The notes under the pieces are model-generated. The model was not told the origin of the DNA. It did not search any database and saw only the letters and a list, made by a program, of their open reading frames with translations. The position numbers and the translations under genes are program-made. From assembly GCF_020859565.1 (NCBI RefSeq), contig NZ_JAJHUO010000055.1, positions 1 through 45,990 of the forward strand: a stretch of DNA of 45,990 nt, in the 5' to 3' direction. Shown in pieces: positions 1-8,870 of this stretch (the stretch's first letter is position 1; the number at the start of each line of letters is the position of its first letter). This stretch comes from Saccharothrix luteola. Lineage in GTDB: Bacteria > Actinomycetota > Actinomycetes > Mycobacteriales > Pseudonocardiaceae.

Positions 1-448
1 AGGAGACGCCCGCGTCGCGCAGGATGCGGCGCAGCGTCTCCCGGCTGACCGCGGCGACGGTTCCTCGGTCGAGCAGGTGCTCGCGCAGCTTCGCGAGTGA
101 CCAGGTGGAGAACGCGGTGATGCCCCAGTCGGCGGGCGCAGTGCGGGCGATCAGGCAGATCCGTTCACGGATCGCCTCACCGATCGTCCGACTCCGTCCG
201 CCGCTCCATTTTGGGTCCAGCGCCGCGAACCCCCGCTCGTTGAAGGCGTGGATCACGTCACGGACGTAGTCCTCGCTCACCTGCATCAACGAGGTGATGT
301 CGCGGACCGCCTGGCCCTGGCCGGACATCAGCACCACGATCGCCCGCCGCAGCCGCACCGGATCCTTCGCGGTCCTGGTGATCCGCTGGATCTTCCGGCC
401 TTCCTCCATCGACAACGGCCTCACGAACACACTCGGTCGACGAGCCAC
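1..448 (-). pseudogene. IS630-family transposase, N-terminal part (cut by window edge)
   Basis: Read on the minus strand from a GTG at 448, preceded by a GGAGGT ribosome site, the frame stays open to base 1. It encodes the helix-turn-helix half of an IS630-type transposase: motifs such as MSGQGQAVRDI, VRDVIHAFNERGF, ALDPKWSGGR, TAFSTWSLAKLREHL and VSRETLRRIL follow each other in the order seen in that family. The DDE half would lie left of the window, so I cannot tell whether the gene is intact. It opens a 2.6-kb stretch of mobile debris upstream of the sdp-like operon. Confidence 0.85.
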
Positions 449-569
449 AACCACCTCCCGCACTCGACATGCGGGACCAGCCTCGCCGATCAGCCCAACC
501 GATCGATTACCGGGTCAACCCTCCGAGACGCGCCACTAGATGAGACAGGTTGTGTTTACGGGGCTGGCT

Positions 570-795
570 GTGGTTGCTCGACGGGTTGGTTGATCCAGGC
601 TGTCTCGGGCAGTCGGGGTTATCGGGGGAAGCTCAGTCACCGGTCCCCCGGCTTCCGGCAGCCACAACTGCACCCGTACCGCTCCAACACCGCCCGCAGC
701 TCCCGCACCTGGGCACCGTCGAGGAACGCACGCTCGTACTCCCCCACCACTACCGCATCGATCCGCTCCGCGTTCGCGGCGATGCAACGCTGTGG
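570..795 (-). pseudogene. Serine recombinase (resolvase family) fragment, frameshifted
   Basis: One minus-strand frame reads NAERIDAVVVGEYERAF and then VRELRAVLERYG, and the next frame continues VQLWLPEAGGPV. Together these match the catalytic N-terminal domain of large actinobacterial serine recombinases, where a run like 'LxRYGVxLWLPExGGPV' is common. The two blocks are out of frame, no start or catalytic Ser segment is present, and the fragment abuts the SARP remnant on its right. I read it as the scar of an integrative element. Between 449 and 570 I see no gene. Confidence 0.55.
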
Positions 796-2230
796 GGTGC
801 CAGAAGTCGGTGGGGTCGTGGTGGCGCACGGCCAGGTCGAGGGCCTGCGTCAGACGTGTGGTGGCCTGTTCGTGCAGGCCCAGCCGGGAGCAGGCGAGGC
901 CGAGGTTCCGGTGGGCGCGGGTGCGGGTGGTGTGGTCGGGCAGGTGGTCGGCGGCGTCCAGCGCGGCCCGCCACGTGGTGACCGCGTCGTGCCGGTGTCC
1001 TCGCCGGTGGTGGAAGGTGGTCAGGTTCCATGCCAGGTGCCAGACGGTGTGGTGGTGGCCGAGGGTGGCGGCGGTGCGTTGGGTGGCCAGCAGGGTGGCG
1101 TGCTCGGCCTGCAGCCAGGCCAGCGCCGCGGCGGTGTCGGGCAGCGGGTGCGGGTGCACGCCGGGTGCGGGCGGCTCGGGCCGCACGAGCGCGCGGTGGG
1201 GGTACAGGAGGTGGTCGGCGGTGTGGGCGGTGTGCAGGTGGAAGTCTGCCACCCGGGTCAGGGCCGCTTCCCGCACGTGCCCGGGCAGGGTGGTGTGGGC
1301 GGTGTCTGCGGCGTAGCGGCGGACCAGGTCGTGCATGGCGTAGCGGCCGCCCGGCCGCCGTTCGAGCAGCGAGGCGTTCTCCAGCCCGCTCAGCGTCTTG
1401 CGGGCGAGGCGGTCGGGCAGGCCGGTGAGGGCGGCGGTGGCGGGCGGGGTGGTGTCCGGGCCGGGGGCGATGCCCAGCAGTGCGAACACTGTGCGTTGCC
1501 GGTCGGTGAGGTGGCGCAGGGACCAGGACAGCACGGTGGGCAGGCTGGCGGCCGGGTCGGTGTCGTGGTCGAGCGCCTCCAGGCCGAGGTCGCGCAGTTC
1601 GGCGGCAGTCTCGGCGAACGCGACGTCGGGGCGGGTGTCGGCGGTGCGCACGGTGATCGACAACGCCAGCGGGTGGCCCCCGCACAGCCCGATCAGCTCG
1701 TCCACCGCCTCGGGTTCGGCGGCGACGCGGGCGGCGCCCAGGCGGGCGGCCAGCAGGCCGCGGGCCTCCTCCGGGGACAGGACGTTCAGGGGCAGGTGGC
1801 GGGCGCCGTGCCGGTCGATCAGCGAGGCCAGCCGGTGACGGCCGGTGACCAGTACCGTGCAGGACGGCGAGCCGGGCAGCAGCGGCACGACCTGCTCGCT
1901 GGTGGCGGCGTTGTCCAGCACGATAAGCATCCGCCGCCCGGCCACCAGGCTGCGGTACAGCGCGGCTTGGGCGTCGAGGTCGGCGGGGATGCGGTTCGCC
2001 TCGACGCCCAGGGCGTCGAGGAACCCCCGCACCGCCACCGCCGGCTGCACCGGCTCGCCGGTGGGACTGAACCCGCGCAGGTCCACGAACAGCTGCCCGT
2101 CGGGGAACCGCTCCAGCCGGCGGTGCGCCCAGGCCAGCGCCAGCCAGGTCTTGCCGATGCCCCCGGCACCGCCGATCGCCGACACCAACACCGTCGCGCC
2201 CTGCCCCGCACCCGCCGCGTCGGCGGGCGC
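796..2230 (-). pseudogene. AfsR/SARP-type NB-ARC-TPR regulator, 5'-truncated
   Basis: The minus frame begins abruptly with the P-loop GGAGGIGKTW near 2165 and continues with NB-ARC landmarks (LIVLDNAATSEQV, CTVLVTGRHRLASL, GLCGGHPLALSI, MHDLVRRYA) and then TPR-like helices to about 796. The winged-helix and BTAD domains that should precede the P-loop are missing: in this frame a TGA appears about 24 codons upstream, where the sequence switches to a transposase tail on the other strand. The 3' end runs into recombinase-derived sequence. It is therefore a dead internal fragment of a SARP/AfsR regulator like the two complete ones in this window (5302-8388 and 33080-36049). Confidence 0.75.
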
Positions 2231-2313
2231 GCCGACGGCAACGACTGGGCGACATCCTCAACGAGTACCACCACGCAGCCTGACCTGCACGGACGATATT
2301 TTCGGCAAGCACA
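2231..2313 (+). mobile_element. Right-end remnant of an integrase-type IS (transposase C-terminus plus end)
   Basis: On the plus strand the last codons of a transposase are preserved: a reading of RRQRLGDILNEYHHAA ends at TGA 2281-2283. It matches the C-terminus of the transposase at 28719-29802, which ends LGGLINEYRHAA. About 15 bases later comes TTTTCGGCAAGCACA (2299-2313), a motif that recurs at IS boundaries near 37690, 31257 and 32322. Only the end of the element survives, and its left side is fused to the truncated SARP gene. Confidence 0.65.
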
Positions 2314-2552
2314 AGGCCGCGCCTGTCAGCGGCACGGACGAGCGGCAGGCGACCTCCGTCGAGGCGACCACCGCCACCTCGACCACCGCTCCCAGCTCCA
2401 GCGTCGCCGACACGACGACGTCGAGCAGCAGCGTGACCACGTCGGCGACTCCCGGTTCCCCGGTGCCACAACCCGCCGCGGTGGCCGCGCCCGTGCCTGA
2501 GCCGGGGCGGTTCGATGCAGTCGTTGGCGAATCGCTGGACGCGGGTGGTTGA
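2314..2552 (+). other. Ser/Thr/Pro-rich open frame, remnant or spacer
   Basis: Directly after the IS end the plus frame stays open to a TGA at 2550-2552 and encodes a low-complexity Thr/Ser stretch followed by a Pro/Ala stretch and VPEPGRFDAVVGESLDAGG. This could be the tail of a secreted or cell-wall linker protein cut by the IS, but there is no start codon with a ribosome site and no domain. It may also be non-coding. Nothing else is visible up to 2591. Confidence 0.25.
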
Positions 2553-2591
2553 CAGCGACGCGCCTGTGTTCAACGGATCGACCGCGTCAGG

Positions 2592-3596
2592 TCACGGCCG
2601 TCGAGGTAGTTCGGCGTTCACGGTGAGCATGGTTCGGACGGTGGCGTAGCCGAGGGCGTGGTTCACCGCGAGCATGTGAGCGTTGTCGGTGCTGGTGGCG
2701 GTGCGGATGTGCTGGAGTCCCGGTCGTCCGGCCAACCACCACGACATGGTTCCCTTGAGGCAGCGACCGAGCCCGTGCCCGCGATGCGCGGCCACCACGA
2801 CCGTGTCGCCTTGGAGGGCCTCGTACTGCCTGTACGGCAACACGATCACCTCGGTGAGCCCGACGACCCGCCCGGTCGCCTCGTGCACCACGACGACGAC
2901 CCGCTGGTCGACGTCCTGCCGGTGGAACTCCTCCTCTGCCCGGCGGACCCGCTCGACGGTCCAGTCCGGCTCGGAGCGGTCCTGGCCGCCGACGGGGGCG
3001 TCGTGGATACCGCCACGCGCCTCGGCGTACGAGGCCACCCATTCGTCCGGAGCGGTGCCCCGCCACCGCAGCACCCGGTAGCCGTCGGGCACGTCGACCG
3101 TCCACAGCGAACGGTCGGCGTCGGCGATCGACAGCGACTGCACGGCGATGGACCGCACCACTCCGAAGCCGCGGCCCACGGCCCAACGTTCCCCGTCTCC
3201 CCCGGCGACGACCTGGGAGGTCTCCACCACCGTCCGGCCTCGCGACCGCAGTTCGGGCACGACCGCGGCGTAGAGCGCCGATCCCAGGCCACGACCGCGC
3301 ACGTCGGGCCGCACGACCACTTCGACCAGACCGAGGTGGGCGTTCTCGTCCTCGGGCAGCCGCGCCTGCGCCACGCCCTCGATCGTGCCGCCCGACCGCG
3401 CCACCCAGTACAGGGTGGCCCCCAACCCTGGGAAGGGGGTGCTCAGCCGCGCCACCACCGCGTCCCGGGTCAGCGGGACCTCGTCGGGTCGCTCAACCGA
3501 CTGGCTGCCCGCCACCACCCGGTGGTACGCGTCAAAGTCCTCGTCGGTCGCCGCCGATGGGTCGAACCGCTCGACGACGAACGGGAATCCGGCCAC
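2592..3596 (-). CDS. Tandem-GNAT N-acetyltransferase (fourth gene of the sdp-like operon)
   Basis: A 334-residue protein with two GNAT folds. The N-terminal half has the acetyl-CoA loop VVRPDVRGRGLGSALY; the C-terminal half has VVVAAHRGHGLGRCLKGTM and ends with the ATSTDNAHMLAVNHALGY segment usual in double-GNAT proteins such as mycothiol-synthase relatives. The GTG start at 3596 is set by a strong AGGAGGAAC ribosome site. The start lies 65 bases inside sdpB, so translation is coupled to the toxin-peptide operon. The substrate is unknown. Position suggests modification of the peptide or of its target, perhaps as immunity, but this is inference. Confidence 0.85.
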   Translation of the reverse strand: MAGFPFVVERFDPSAATDEDFDAYHRVVAGSQSVERPDEVPLTRDAVVARLSTPFPGLGATLYWVARSGGTIEGVAQARLPEDENAHLGLVEVVVRPDVRGRGLGSALYAAVVPELRSRGRTVVETSQVVAGGDGERWAVGRGFGVVRSIAVQSLSIADADRSLWTVDVPDGYRVLRWRGTAPDEWVASYAEARGGIHDAPVGGQDRSEPDWTVERVRRAEEEFHRQDVDQRVVVVVHEATGRVVGLTEVIVLPYRQYEALQGDTVVVAAHRGHGLGRCLKGTMSWWLAGRPGLQHIRTATSTDNAHMLAVNHALGYATVRTMLTVNAELPRRP

Positions 3597-4431
3597 CGCT
3601 GTTCCTCCTGTCCTCTGCCCGCACCAGGCAGGCCGCCAGCACGCCGGCCATGACCAGGCCGAACGCCTGGAGGTTGAGCACGGCGGCGATCACCACGTGC
3701 AGCACCACCCCCGCCGCCACGACCGCGACCCCGGGCCGCCACAGCACTCCCACCGCGATCACGGCCTGGGTCGCGATCACCAGCCACGTCGCCCCGACGA
3801 GCGCCGGCGCGGGCACGAGGTCTGACAGCACCGGCCACGGTGCGCCGTAGTTGGGATCGGTCAACACCACCGACAACGCCCGACCATCCCTCCACAGCGG
3901 ATCACCGAACTTGGCGACCACCGCGTACCCGTAGACGACCGCGACCTGCAGCCGCAGGGCGAGGTGCCCGGCGAACGCCGCGCCCCTCCACCCCGGCGAC
4001 AGCGCGGCGCGCGGCCTGCTCCACTGCCAGGTCCGGTCGTCGCCCAGGCACAGCGGCACCAGGAGCATCGTCGCCAGTTGGGCGATCCGGTCGCCCCCGT
4101 TGGCCACCGGGCACGCCGCCGCGAACCCGAAGGCGAGGTACCAGTGCGGCACGCAGGTCCACCGCGGCCGGAAGCCGGACAGCACGACCGCGAGGACCAG
4201 CAGGGCGACGGCGTCGGCCGCCGGCGACTCGGCGGGTTCGACGAGGCACCAGAGCGCGATCGCACCGACCCCCGAGCACACCGGTCCGCCCGCGAAGATC
4301 ACCTCGTCGGGGTTCGCCAGCAGCACCAGCACCTGGGCTGCCGCGAGGGCGCTCCTCGCGCACGCCAACTGCCACCCACGCGGCTCGAACACCGCCACGG
4401 CGCCCTCGATGCGGCCCACCACCGCGGTCAC
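3532..4431 (-). CDS. sdpB: SdpB-family membrane protein (HTTM-like), toxin-peptide maturation
   Basis: About 299 residues, close to the size of Bacillus SdpB. It is strongly hydrophobic, with several membrane spans and the HTTM/SdpB hallmark YGYAVVAKFGDPLWRDG, followed by ALSVVLTDPNYGAPWP. In Bacillus, SdpA and SdpB are together needed to turn pro-SdpC into the secreted SDP toxin. The GTG start at 4431 forms a four-base GTGA overlap with the sdpA stop. The C-terminus runs 65 bases into the GNAT gene. The family call rests on the HTTM motif, the SdpA-like neighbour and the peptide gene; a stand-alone HTTM protein is the alternative. Confidence 0.75.
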   Translation of the reverse strand: MTAVVGRIEGAVAVFEPRGWQLACARSALAAAQVLVLLANPDEVIFAGGPVCSGVGAIALWCLVEPAESPAADAVALLVLAVVLSGFRPRWTCVPHWYLAFGFAAACPVANGGDRIAQLATMLLVPLCLGDDRTWQWSRPRAALSPGWRGAAFAGHLALRLQVAVVYGYAVVAKFGDPLWRDGRALSVVLTDPNYGAPWPVLSDLVPAPALVGATWLVIATQAVIAVGVLWRPGVAVVAAGVVLHVVIAAVLNLQAFGLVMAGVLAACLVRAEDRRNSGGRIPVRRRAVRPIGGDRRGL

Positions 4432-4922
4432 GGCCCGCACTCGACCTCCACGACGGCGATGCGGTGCACGTGACGCTTCGGAACCGACCGCTCGACGGCG
4501 ACAGCGACGCGGCCGCACAGGCGCGAGGTGATGGTCGAGCCGTCGAGGGTGAACACCGACGAGCGGGCGACCTCCTCGCCACACATGGCCGCCGTGGCCT
4601 CCCCGCACGCCTGCCAGTAGGCGTCGGGCACGCGCAACGCCACTCGACGCGTCTCGGCCACCACCACGGAGCCCTCGCGGCGGAGGCCGTCCCATGGGCG
4701 CCGAGGCACCAGTGGGGTGAGGTCCGGGACGTTGTACGCGACGAGCACGTCCTGGCTCAGCTCGGTGAAGAACGGCCAGTGCTGCGGCCACACCACGCGG
4801 TACGACCGAAGCGGATTCGCGCCCGGCAGTTGCGCGAGGGCGGACAGCACGAGGCCGGTGACCACCATCGCGGCGGTGAGGTGGAACCCACGCAGGGCTC
4901 GTGCGGACTCCTCGACGTTCAC
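4428..4922 (-). CDS. sdpA: SdpA-family protein, toxin-peptide maturation
   Basis: A 164-residue protein (Bacillus SdpA is about 158). It has one hydrophobic N-terminal segment (LTAAMVVTGLVLSALAQLP), then the family feature WPQHWPFFTELSQDVLVAY, and a C-terminal part rich in beta strands with three cysteines. The GTG at 4922 overlaps the stop of the upstream peptide gene as GTGA, and the SdpA stop overlaps the SdpB start in the same way. The gene is thus the middle of a peptide-sdpA-sdpB unit. The biochemical activity of SdpA is not established even in Bacillus; it acts with SdpB in making the mature toxin. Confidence 0.72.
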   Translation of the reverse strand: MNVEESARALRGFHLTAAMVVTGLVLSALAQLPGANPLRSYRVVWPQHWPFFTELSQDVLVAYNVPDLTPLVPRRPWDGLRREGSVVVAETRRVALRVPDAYWQACGEATAAMCGEEVARSSVFTLDGSTITSRLCGRVAVAVERSVPKRHVHRIAVVEVECGP

Positions 4923-5074
4923 TCGACGATGAATCCGTCCGGGGGATTCGTCGTGACGAGCGCGTTCTGTGGACGGACCTCCGGAACGCCGTTCTCCCCG
5001 TCTGCGGCGCCTGTCACCACCACAGCCGTTGCGATCGCGACCGACGTAACCACACCAAGAAGCACGTTCCGCAC
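4919..5074 (-). CDS. Small secreted peptide, candidate SDP-like toxin precursor
   Basis: A 51-residue protein from GTG 5074, preceded by a GGGGGG tract as a weak ribosome site. It opens with a signal-like segment (Arg2, then a hydrophobic core at about residues 4-20 and a TGAA cleavage-type end near residue 24). The predicted mature part is about 27 residues, acidic, Pro/Asn-rich and free of cysteine, and ends PPDGFIVE. Its stop overlaps the sdpA start by four bases, the place where a precursor would be expected. It shares no visible sequence with Bacillus SdpC, which is longer and carries a disulfide. Precursor function is inferred from size, export signal and coupling. Confidence 0.6.
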   Translation of the reverse strand: MRNVLLGVVTSVAIATAVVVTGAADGENGVPEVRPQNALVTTNPPDGFIVE

Positions 5075-5301
5075 GTTTCCCCCCTGGAAACCCTCCGGCG
5101 AGCGGCGGCACCGCCCCCGGTGCTGGCGCAACCCGCCAGCGGCACCACGCTACGGACCGGATCTACCTGTCCGCTACCGGATCACTACTTGTGGTAAAAA
5201 AACGAGGAGCTGCTGGGGTCGTGGTGCAGGTGCGCAAGGGCAGGCCGGCGTCGACCGGCCGTGAGGTGTCCGTACGCGGCGGCGGATGGGAATGGTTTTC
5301 G

Positions 5302-8300
5302 GTGAAATTCGGGATTCTGGGTCCCCTGGAAGTGCGGTCGGAGGGCCGCGTCGTGCAGATTCCCGGGAGGCGGCAGCAGAAACTGCTGGCCATCCTGCTG
5401 CTCAACGCCAACCAGGCCGTGGCGGTCGAGCGCCTGGAGGACGAGCTGTGGGAGCGTCCTCCGCGTTCCGCGCGGCAGCAGGTGCACAACGCGGTGGGCG
5501 GACTCCGCTCGACGCTGGCAGCGTCCATCGGTGCGTCGATGATCGCCCACCTGAACGGTGGGTACGTGATCGAGGTGCCCGAGTCCTCGATCGACGCGCG
5601 GCTGTTCCTGGAGCGGACGGCGGCGGCCTCGCAGGCCCGCACGGAGGGCCGGCTCACCGACGCCGCCGCACTGTTGGAGCAGGCGCTCGACCTGTGGCGA
5701 GGTGACGCGCTGTCCGGGCTGGACGGTCGCGAGATCGACGCGGCCGCGCTGAAGCTCAACGAGCACCGCCTGACCGCCAACGAGGACCTGCTCGCCACCC
5801 GCGTGGAGCTGGGCGACGCCGCTTCAGCGGCCGCCGACCTGCGTACCCTGGTGGCCCTGCACCCGCTGCGGGAGTCGCTGCGCGCGGTCCTCATGCGGGC
5901 GCTGCACGCGAGCGGCAGGCAGGCGGACGCGCTGGCCGTCTACGCCGAAGGCCGAGACCTCCTGCGCGAGGAGCTGGGCATCGACCCAGGTCCGGAACTG
6001 CGTCGCCTGCACGCGGCGTTGTTGAAGGGCACGGTCGTGCCGCCCGCCCCACCCGCGCCGCAGCAGCCCGCTTCGTCCTCCCCGCCCGCGCCACCCGCGC
6101 CGCCGCGGTCCTACCTACCCCACGACACCAGCGACTTTTCCGGCAGGACGACCGAGCTGGACAGCTTGTCGTCCGCGGCGCAAGGTGTCCTACCCACCGC
6201 CCTGGTCGTCTCGGCGATCGACGGGATGGGCGGCGTCGGGAAAACGGCCATCGCGGTGCACCTGGCTCATCGGCTCGCCGACCAGTACCCGGACGGCCAG
6301 TACTTCATCGACCTGCACGGCTTCACCCCCGGCACGGACCCGCTGACGTCGGAACAGGCGCTGGACGCGTTGCTGCGCGACAGCGGCGTGCCCCCGGAGC
6401 TGATCCCGGCGACGCTGGAGCGCCGCAGCGCGCTGTGGCGCTCCCACATGTCGGGTGCCCGCGCCCTGCTGGTCATCGACAACGCCGTGGACGCCGCGCA
6501 CGTCCGGCCCCTGTTACCGGCCTCGCCGGGGACGTTGGTCCTGATCACGAGCAGACGCAGGCTGACCGCGTTGGAAGGCGCGCTGCCGTTCTCCTTGGAC
6601 GTGCTGCCCGTCGACGACGCCGTCACGATGTTCGTCCGGATCGCCGGTGAGCACCGCACCACCGGCGAGCAAACGGCCGTCCGGGACGCCGTGGAGCTGT
6701 GCGGGCGGCTGCCCCTGGCCATCCGCATTGCGGCGGCCCGACTGCGCGACCGCCGGTCGTGGCAGGTCTCCAACCTCGTGCGCAGGCTGCGCGACCAGAC
6801 CCAGCGCGGCAGGCTGCTGCAGGTGGACGACCGCGACGTGATGGCCGTCCTCCGCCTTTCCTATCGCTACCTCCCGCCCGAGCGGCGGCGCCTGTTCCGG
6901 CTGTTGAGCGTGTACCCGGGTGCCGACTTCGACGCGTACGCCGCCGCCGCGCTGACGGGTTACCCGGTGGACGCGGCCGAGCAACTGCTGGAGGAACTGC
7001 TCGACGACAACCTCGTCATGGAGCGGAGCCCGGGCCGGTTCCACCTCCATGATCTGGTGCGCGACTGCGCGCACCAGATCATGGAGGAGACCGACGACGA
7101 GGCCGAGCGGGATGCCGCGCTGGTCCGCCTGCTCGACTACCAGGTGCTCGCGGCGCACGAGTGGGGCCGCCGGCTGGGCAACCGAATCTACCGGCGGGCG
7201 CCGGTCGTGGACTCCGCCGACTCGGCGGTGCGGGCGGCCGGGTCGGCGGCGGAGAGCGCCGTCTTGTTACAGCGGGAACTGGGGAACCTCGTGGCGGCTG
7301 CGGTGTTCTGCGCCCGCACCGGCCGCCACCGCCACACCTGGCAGTTGGCGTGCTTCCTGCAGCCCGCGTTGAAGCTGCGGAACTACGGCGACGGTTCCTT
7401 CACGATCTTCGAACAGGGGTTGGCCGCCGCCCGTCACGCCGGCGACCCGCACGGGGAGGCGGCCTGCCTCCAGGGACTCGCGCTGGTGTCCCACGAACGC
7501 CGCTCGACCGGCGAGGCCCGTGAGTACCTGACCCGGGCGCTGGAACTGAGCCGCATGCTCGGAGACCGGGAGGCGGAGACGACGCAGTTGCTCGACCTGG
7601 GCAGCCTGCACTTGTCAGAGGATCGCCTCAAGGAAGCGCTGAACGCGTTCCTGGCGGCCGAAGCACTGGCCGCGGGCGGCCCGGACAGCGGTCTGCAGGC
7701 GGCGATCGACAACAACCTCGGCGTCATCTACCGCGACATCGGCCGGTACGACTCGGCGCTGCACCACTTGCGCCGGGCGGTGCGAACGGACGCTCCCGAC
7801 CGACTGCCGTACGCGAAACTGCTCACTGCCTGGAGCATCGGCACCATCCACCACGCACGCGGCGACCACGCAGAGGCGTTGCGCGAGTTCGAACGGATCA
7901 AGCAGGAGAGCGAGGCGCACGACTACCGGCACAGCGAGGCGGCCGCGCTGCTCGGGCTCAGCACCGTCCACCGGTCACTGGGCGCGTTCGAGGTCTCGCT
8001 CGACCTCGGCCGCCGGGCGTTGGCCCTCGCCAAGGAGTTGGACCTGCCCAAGCTCGAGTGCGAGGTGTTGAACGCGATCGGTGAGACGACCTTTGCCGCG
8101 GGCGACCTCGACCACGCCGAACGGGTCTTCGAGCAAGCGGCCGACTACGCCCGCCGGCGACGGCTGAAAAGGTACGAAGCGCGAGCAGCCGAGGGCTTCG
8201 CGCACATTGCGGCGGCACGGGGCCGGTGGGCGGACGCCGAGCGCCACTGGAAGCGAGCCTCGCACCTGTACCCGCCTGGCATGGTCGACCTCGACTACGT

Positions 8301-8388
8301 GCAGCACCATCTCGACGGTTTGGCCGACCGGGACACCACGTGCTTCCGCTGCGCGATTTCGCTCGCCGATTGGTGCCCGCAGCCGTAG
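5302..8388 (+). CDS. SARP-NB-ARC-TPR transcriptional regulator (AfsR type)
   Basis: About 1028 residues. The GTG at 5302 is chosen because family members begin 'VKFGILGPLEV'; a longer frame from 5191 adds an unlikely basic leader. Domains in order: OmpR-like winged helix (about 1-90, LAILLLNANQAV, QVHNAVGGLRSTL), bacterial transcriptional activation domain (about 95-245, ending REELGIDPGPELRRLH), a Pro-rich hinge, NB-ARC ATPase with P-loop DGMGGVGKTAIA near 307-316 and GRLPLAIRIAAARL, then TPR repeats to the C-terminus. Such proteins activate secondary-metabolite or development genes. It is divergent from the sdp-like operon and lies upstream of the StrR-like and RiPP genes, so it may control either side. 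Confidence 0.93.
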   Translation: MKFGILGPLEVRSEGRVVQIPGRRQQKLLAILLLNANQAVAVERLEDELWERPPRSARQQVHNAVGGLRSTLAASIGASMIAHLNGGYVIEVPESSIDARLFLERTAAASQARTEGRLTDAAALLEQALDLWRGDALSGLDGREIDAAALKLNEHRLTANEDLLATRVELGDAASAAADLRTLVALHPLRESLRAVLMRALHASGRQADALAVYAEGRDLLREELGIDPGPELRRLHAALLKGTVVPPAPPAPQQPASSSPPAPPAPPRSYLPHDTSDFSGRTTELDSLSSAAQGVLPTALVVSAIDGMGGVGKTAIAVHLAHRLADQYPDGQYFIDLHGFTPGTDPLTSEQALDALLRDSGVPPELIPATLERRSALWRSHMSGARALLVIDNAVDAAHVRPLLPASPGTLVLITSRRRLTALEGALPFSLDVLPVDDAVTMFVRIAGEHRTTGEQTAVRDAVELCGRLPLAIRIAAARLRDRRSWQVSNLVRRLRDQTQRGRLLQVDDRDVMAVLRLSYRYLPPERRRLFRLLSVYPGADFDAYAAAALTGYPVDAAEQLLEELLDDNLVMERSPGRFHLHDLVRDCAHQIMEETDDEAERDAALVRLLDYQVLAAHEWGRRLGNRIYRRAPVVDSADSAVRAAGSAAESAVLLQRELGNLVAAAVFCARTGRHRHTWQLACFLQPALKLRNYGDGSFTIFEQGLAAARHAGDPHGEAACLQGLALVSHERRSTGEAREYLTRALELSRMLGDREAETTQLLDLGSLHLSEDRLKEALNAFLAAEALAAGGPDSGLQAAIDNNLGVIYRDIGRYDSALHHLRRAVRTDAPDRLPYAKLLTAWSIGTIHHARGDHAEALREFERIKQESEAHDYRHSEAAALLGLSTVHRSLGAFEVSLDLGRRALALAKELDLPKLECEVLNAIGETTFAAGDLDHAERVFEQAADYARRRRLKRYEARAAEGFAHIAAARGRWADAERHWKRASHLYPPGMVDLDYVQHHLDGLADRDTTCFRCAISLADWCPQP

Positions 8389-8524
8389 GGCGCCGTCCGT
8401 GGCCGGCGGCGGACGCGGTCCGGGTGGTCGGTGATGATCCCTCGACGCCCAGGCTCGTCGTGCGGCCGATTTTTTCCGTGGAACGACGAGATGGAGCGCC
8501 GAGTTATCTCATGTTGACGCACAA

Positions 8525-8556
8525 ACCTCCGGTGACCTGCGAAGATCGCCGGAGGT
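8525..8556. repeat. Inverted repeat in the SARP/StrR intergenic region
   Basis: ACCTCCGG (8525-8532) and its complement CCGGAGGT (8549-8556) face each other across 16 bases. There is no T-run, so it is either a weak terminator for the SARP gene or an operator upstream of the StrR-like gene. The rest of the 482-base gap 8389-8870 shows no convincing gene. Confidence 0.35.
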
Positions 8557-8870
8557 GAAGCCGAGATATCGGCTGATTTCAAGTCCGAGGAGTTTGAACA
8601 CGCAGCTGTGGAGGATTCCCCATCATCGGTGCTGTCGGCGAGCTTCGAGTCGCGGTCCGCGAGCAGTAAGTCGGCGTTGCTGCCCGTGTCTTCGAGGCCC
8701 ATGGGATCGCGTGTCAGACGCACGATCCAGTCCTCTGCGTGATGTGCGGCGTTGCCGGATGGGTTAACGGCACCCGCAGTGCGGTTGAGTAGTCCACCGG
8801 TAGCGGCGCCTGCCAGCCTGGTTCGCGGCACACAGCACGCGAGCGAGGCAATGGAACGGACCGGGGATCG

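Noticed and set aside
248..2500. Very long plus-strand open frame (750 codons) rich in Gly, Val and Gln
   Set aside because: It is the mirror of the minus-strand SARP remnant; its composition is repetitive and no domain or ribosome site is visible.
8640..8770. Minus-strand stretch with LLLADRDSKLAD resembling a transposase core
   Set aside because: Only a handful of residues match and the surroundings do not; it may be a very old IS trace but cannot be supported.
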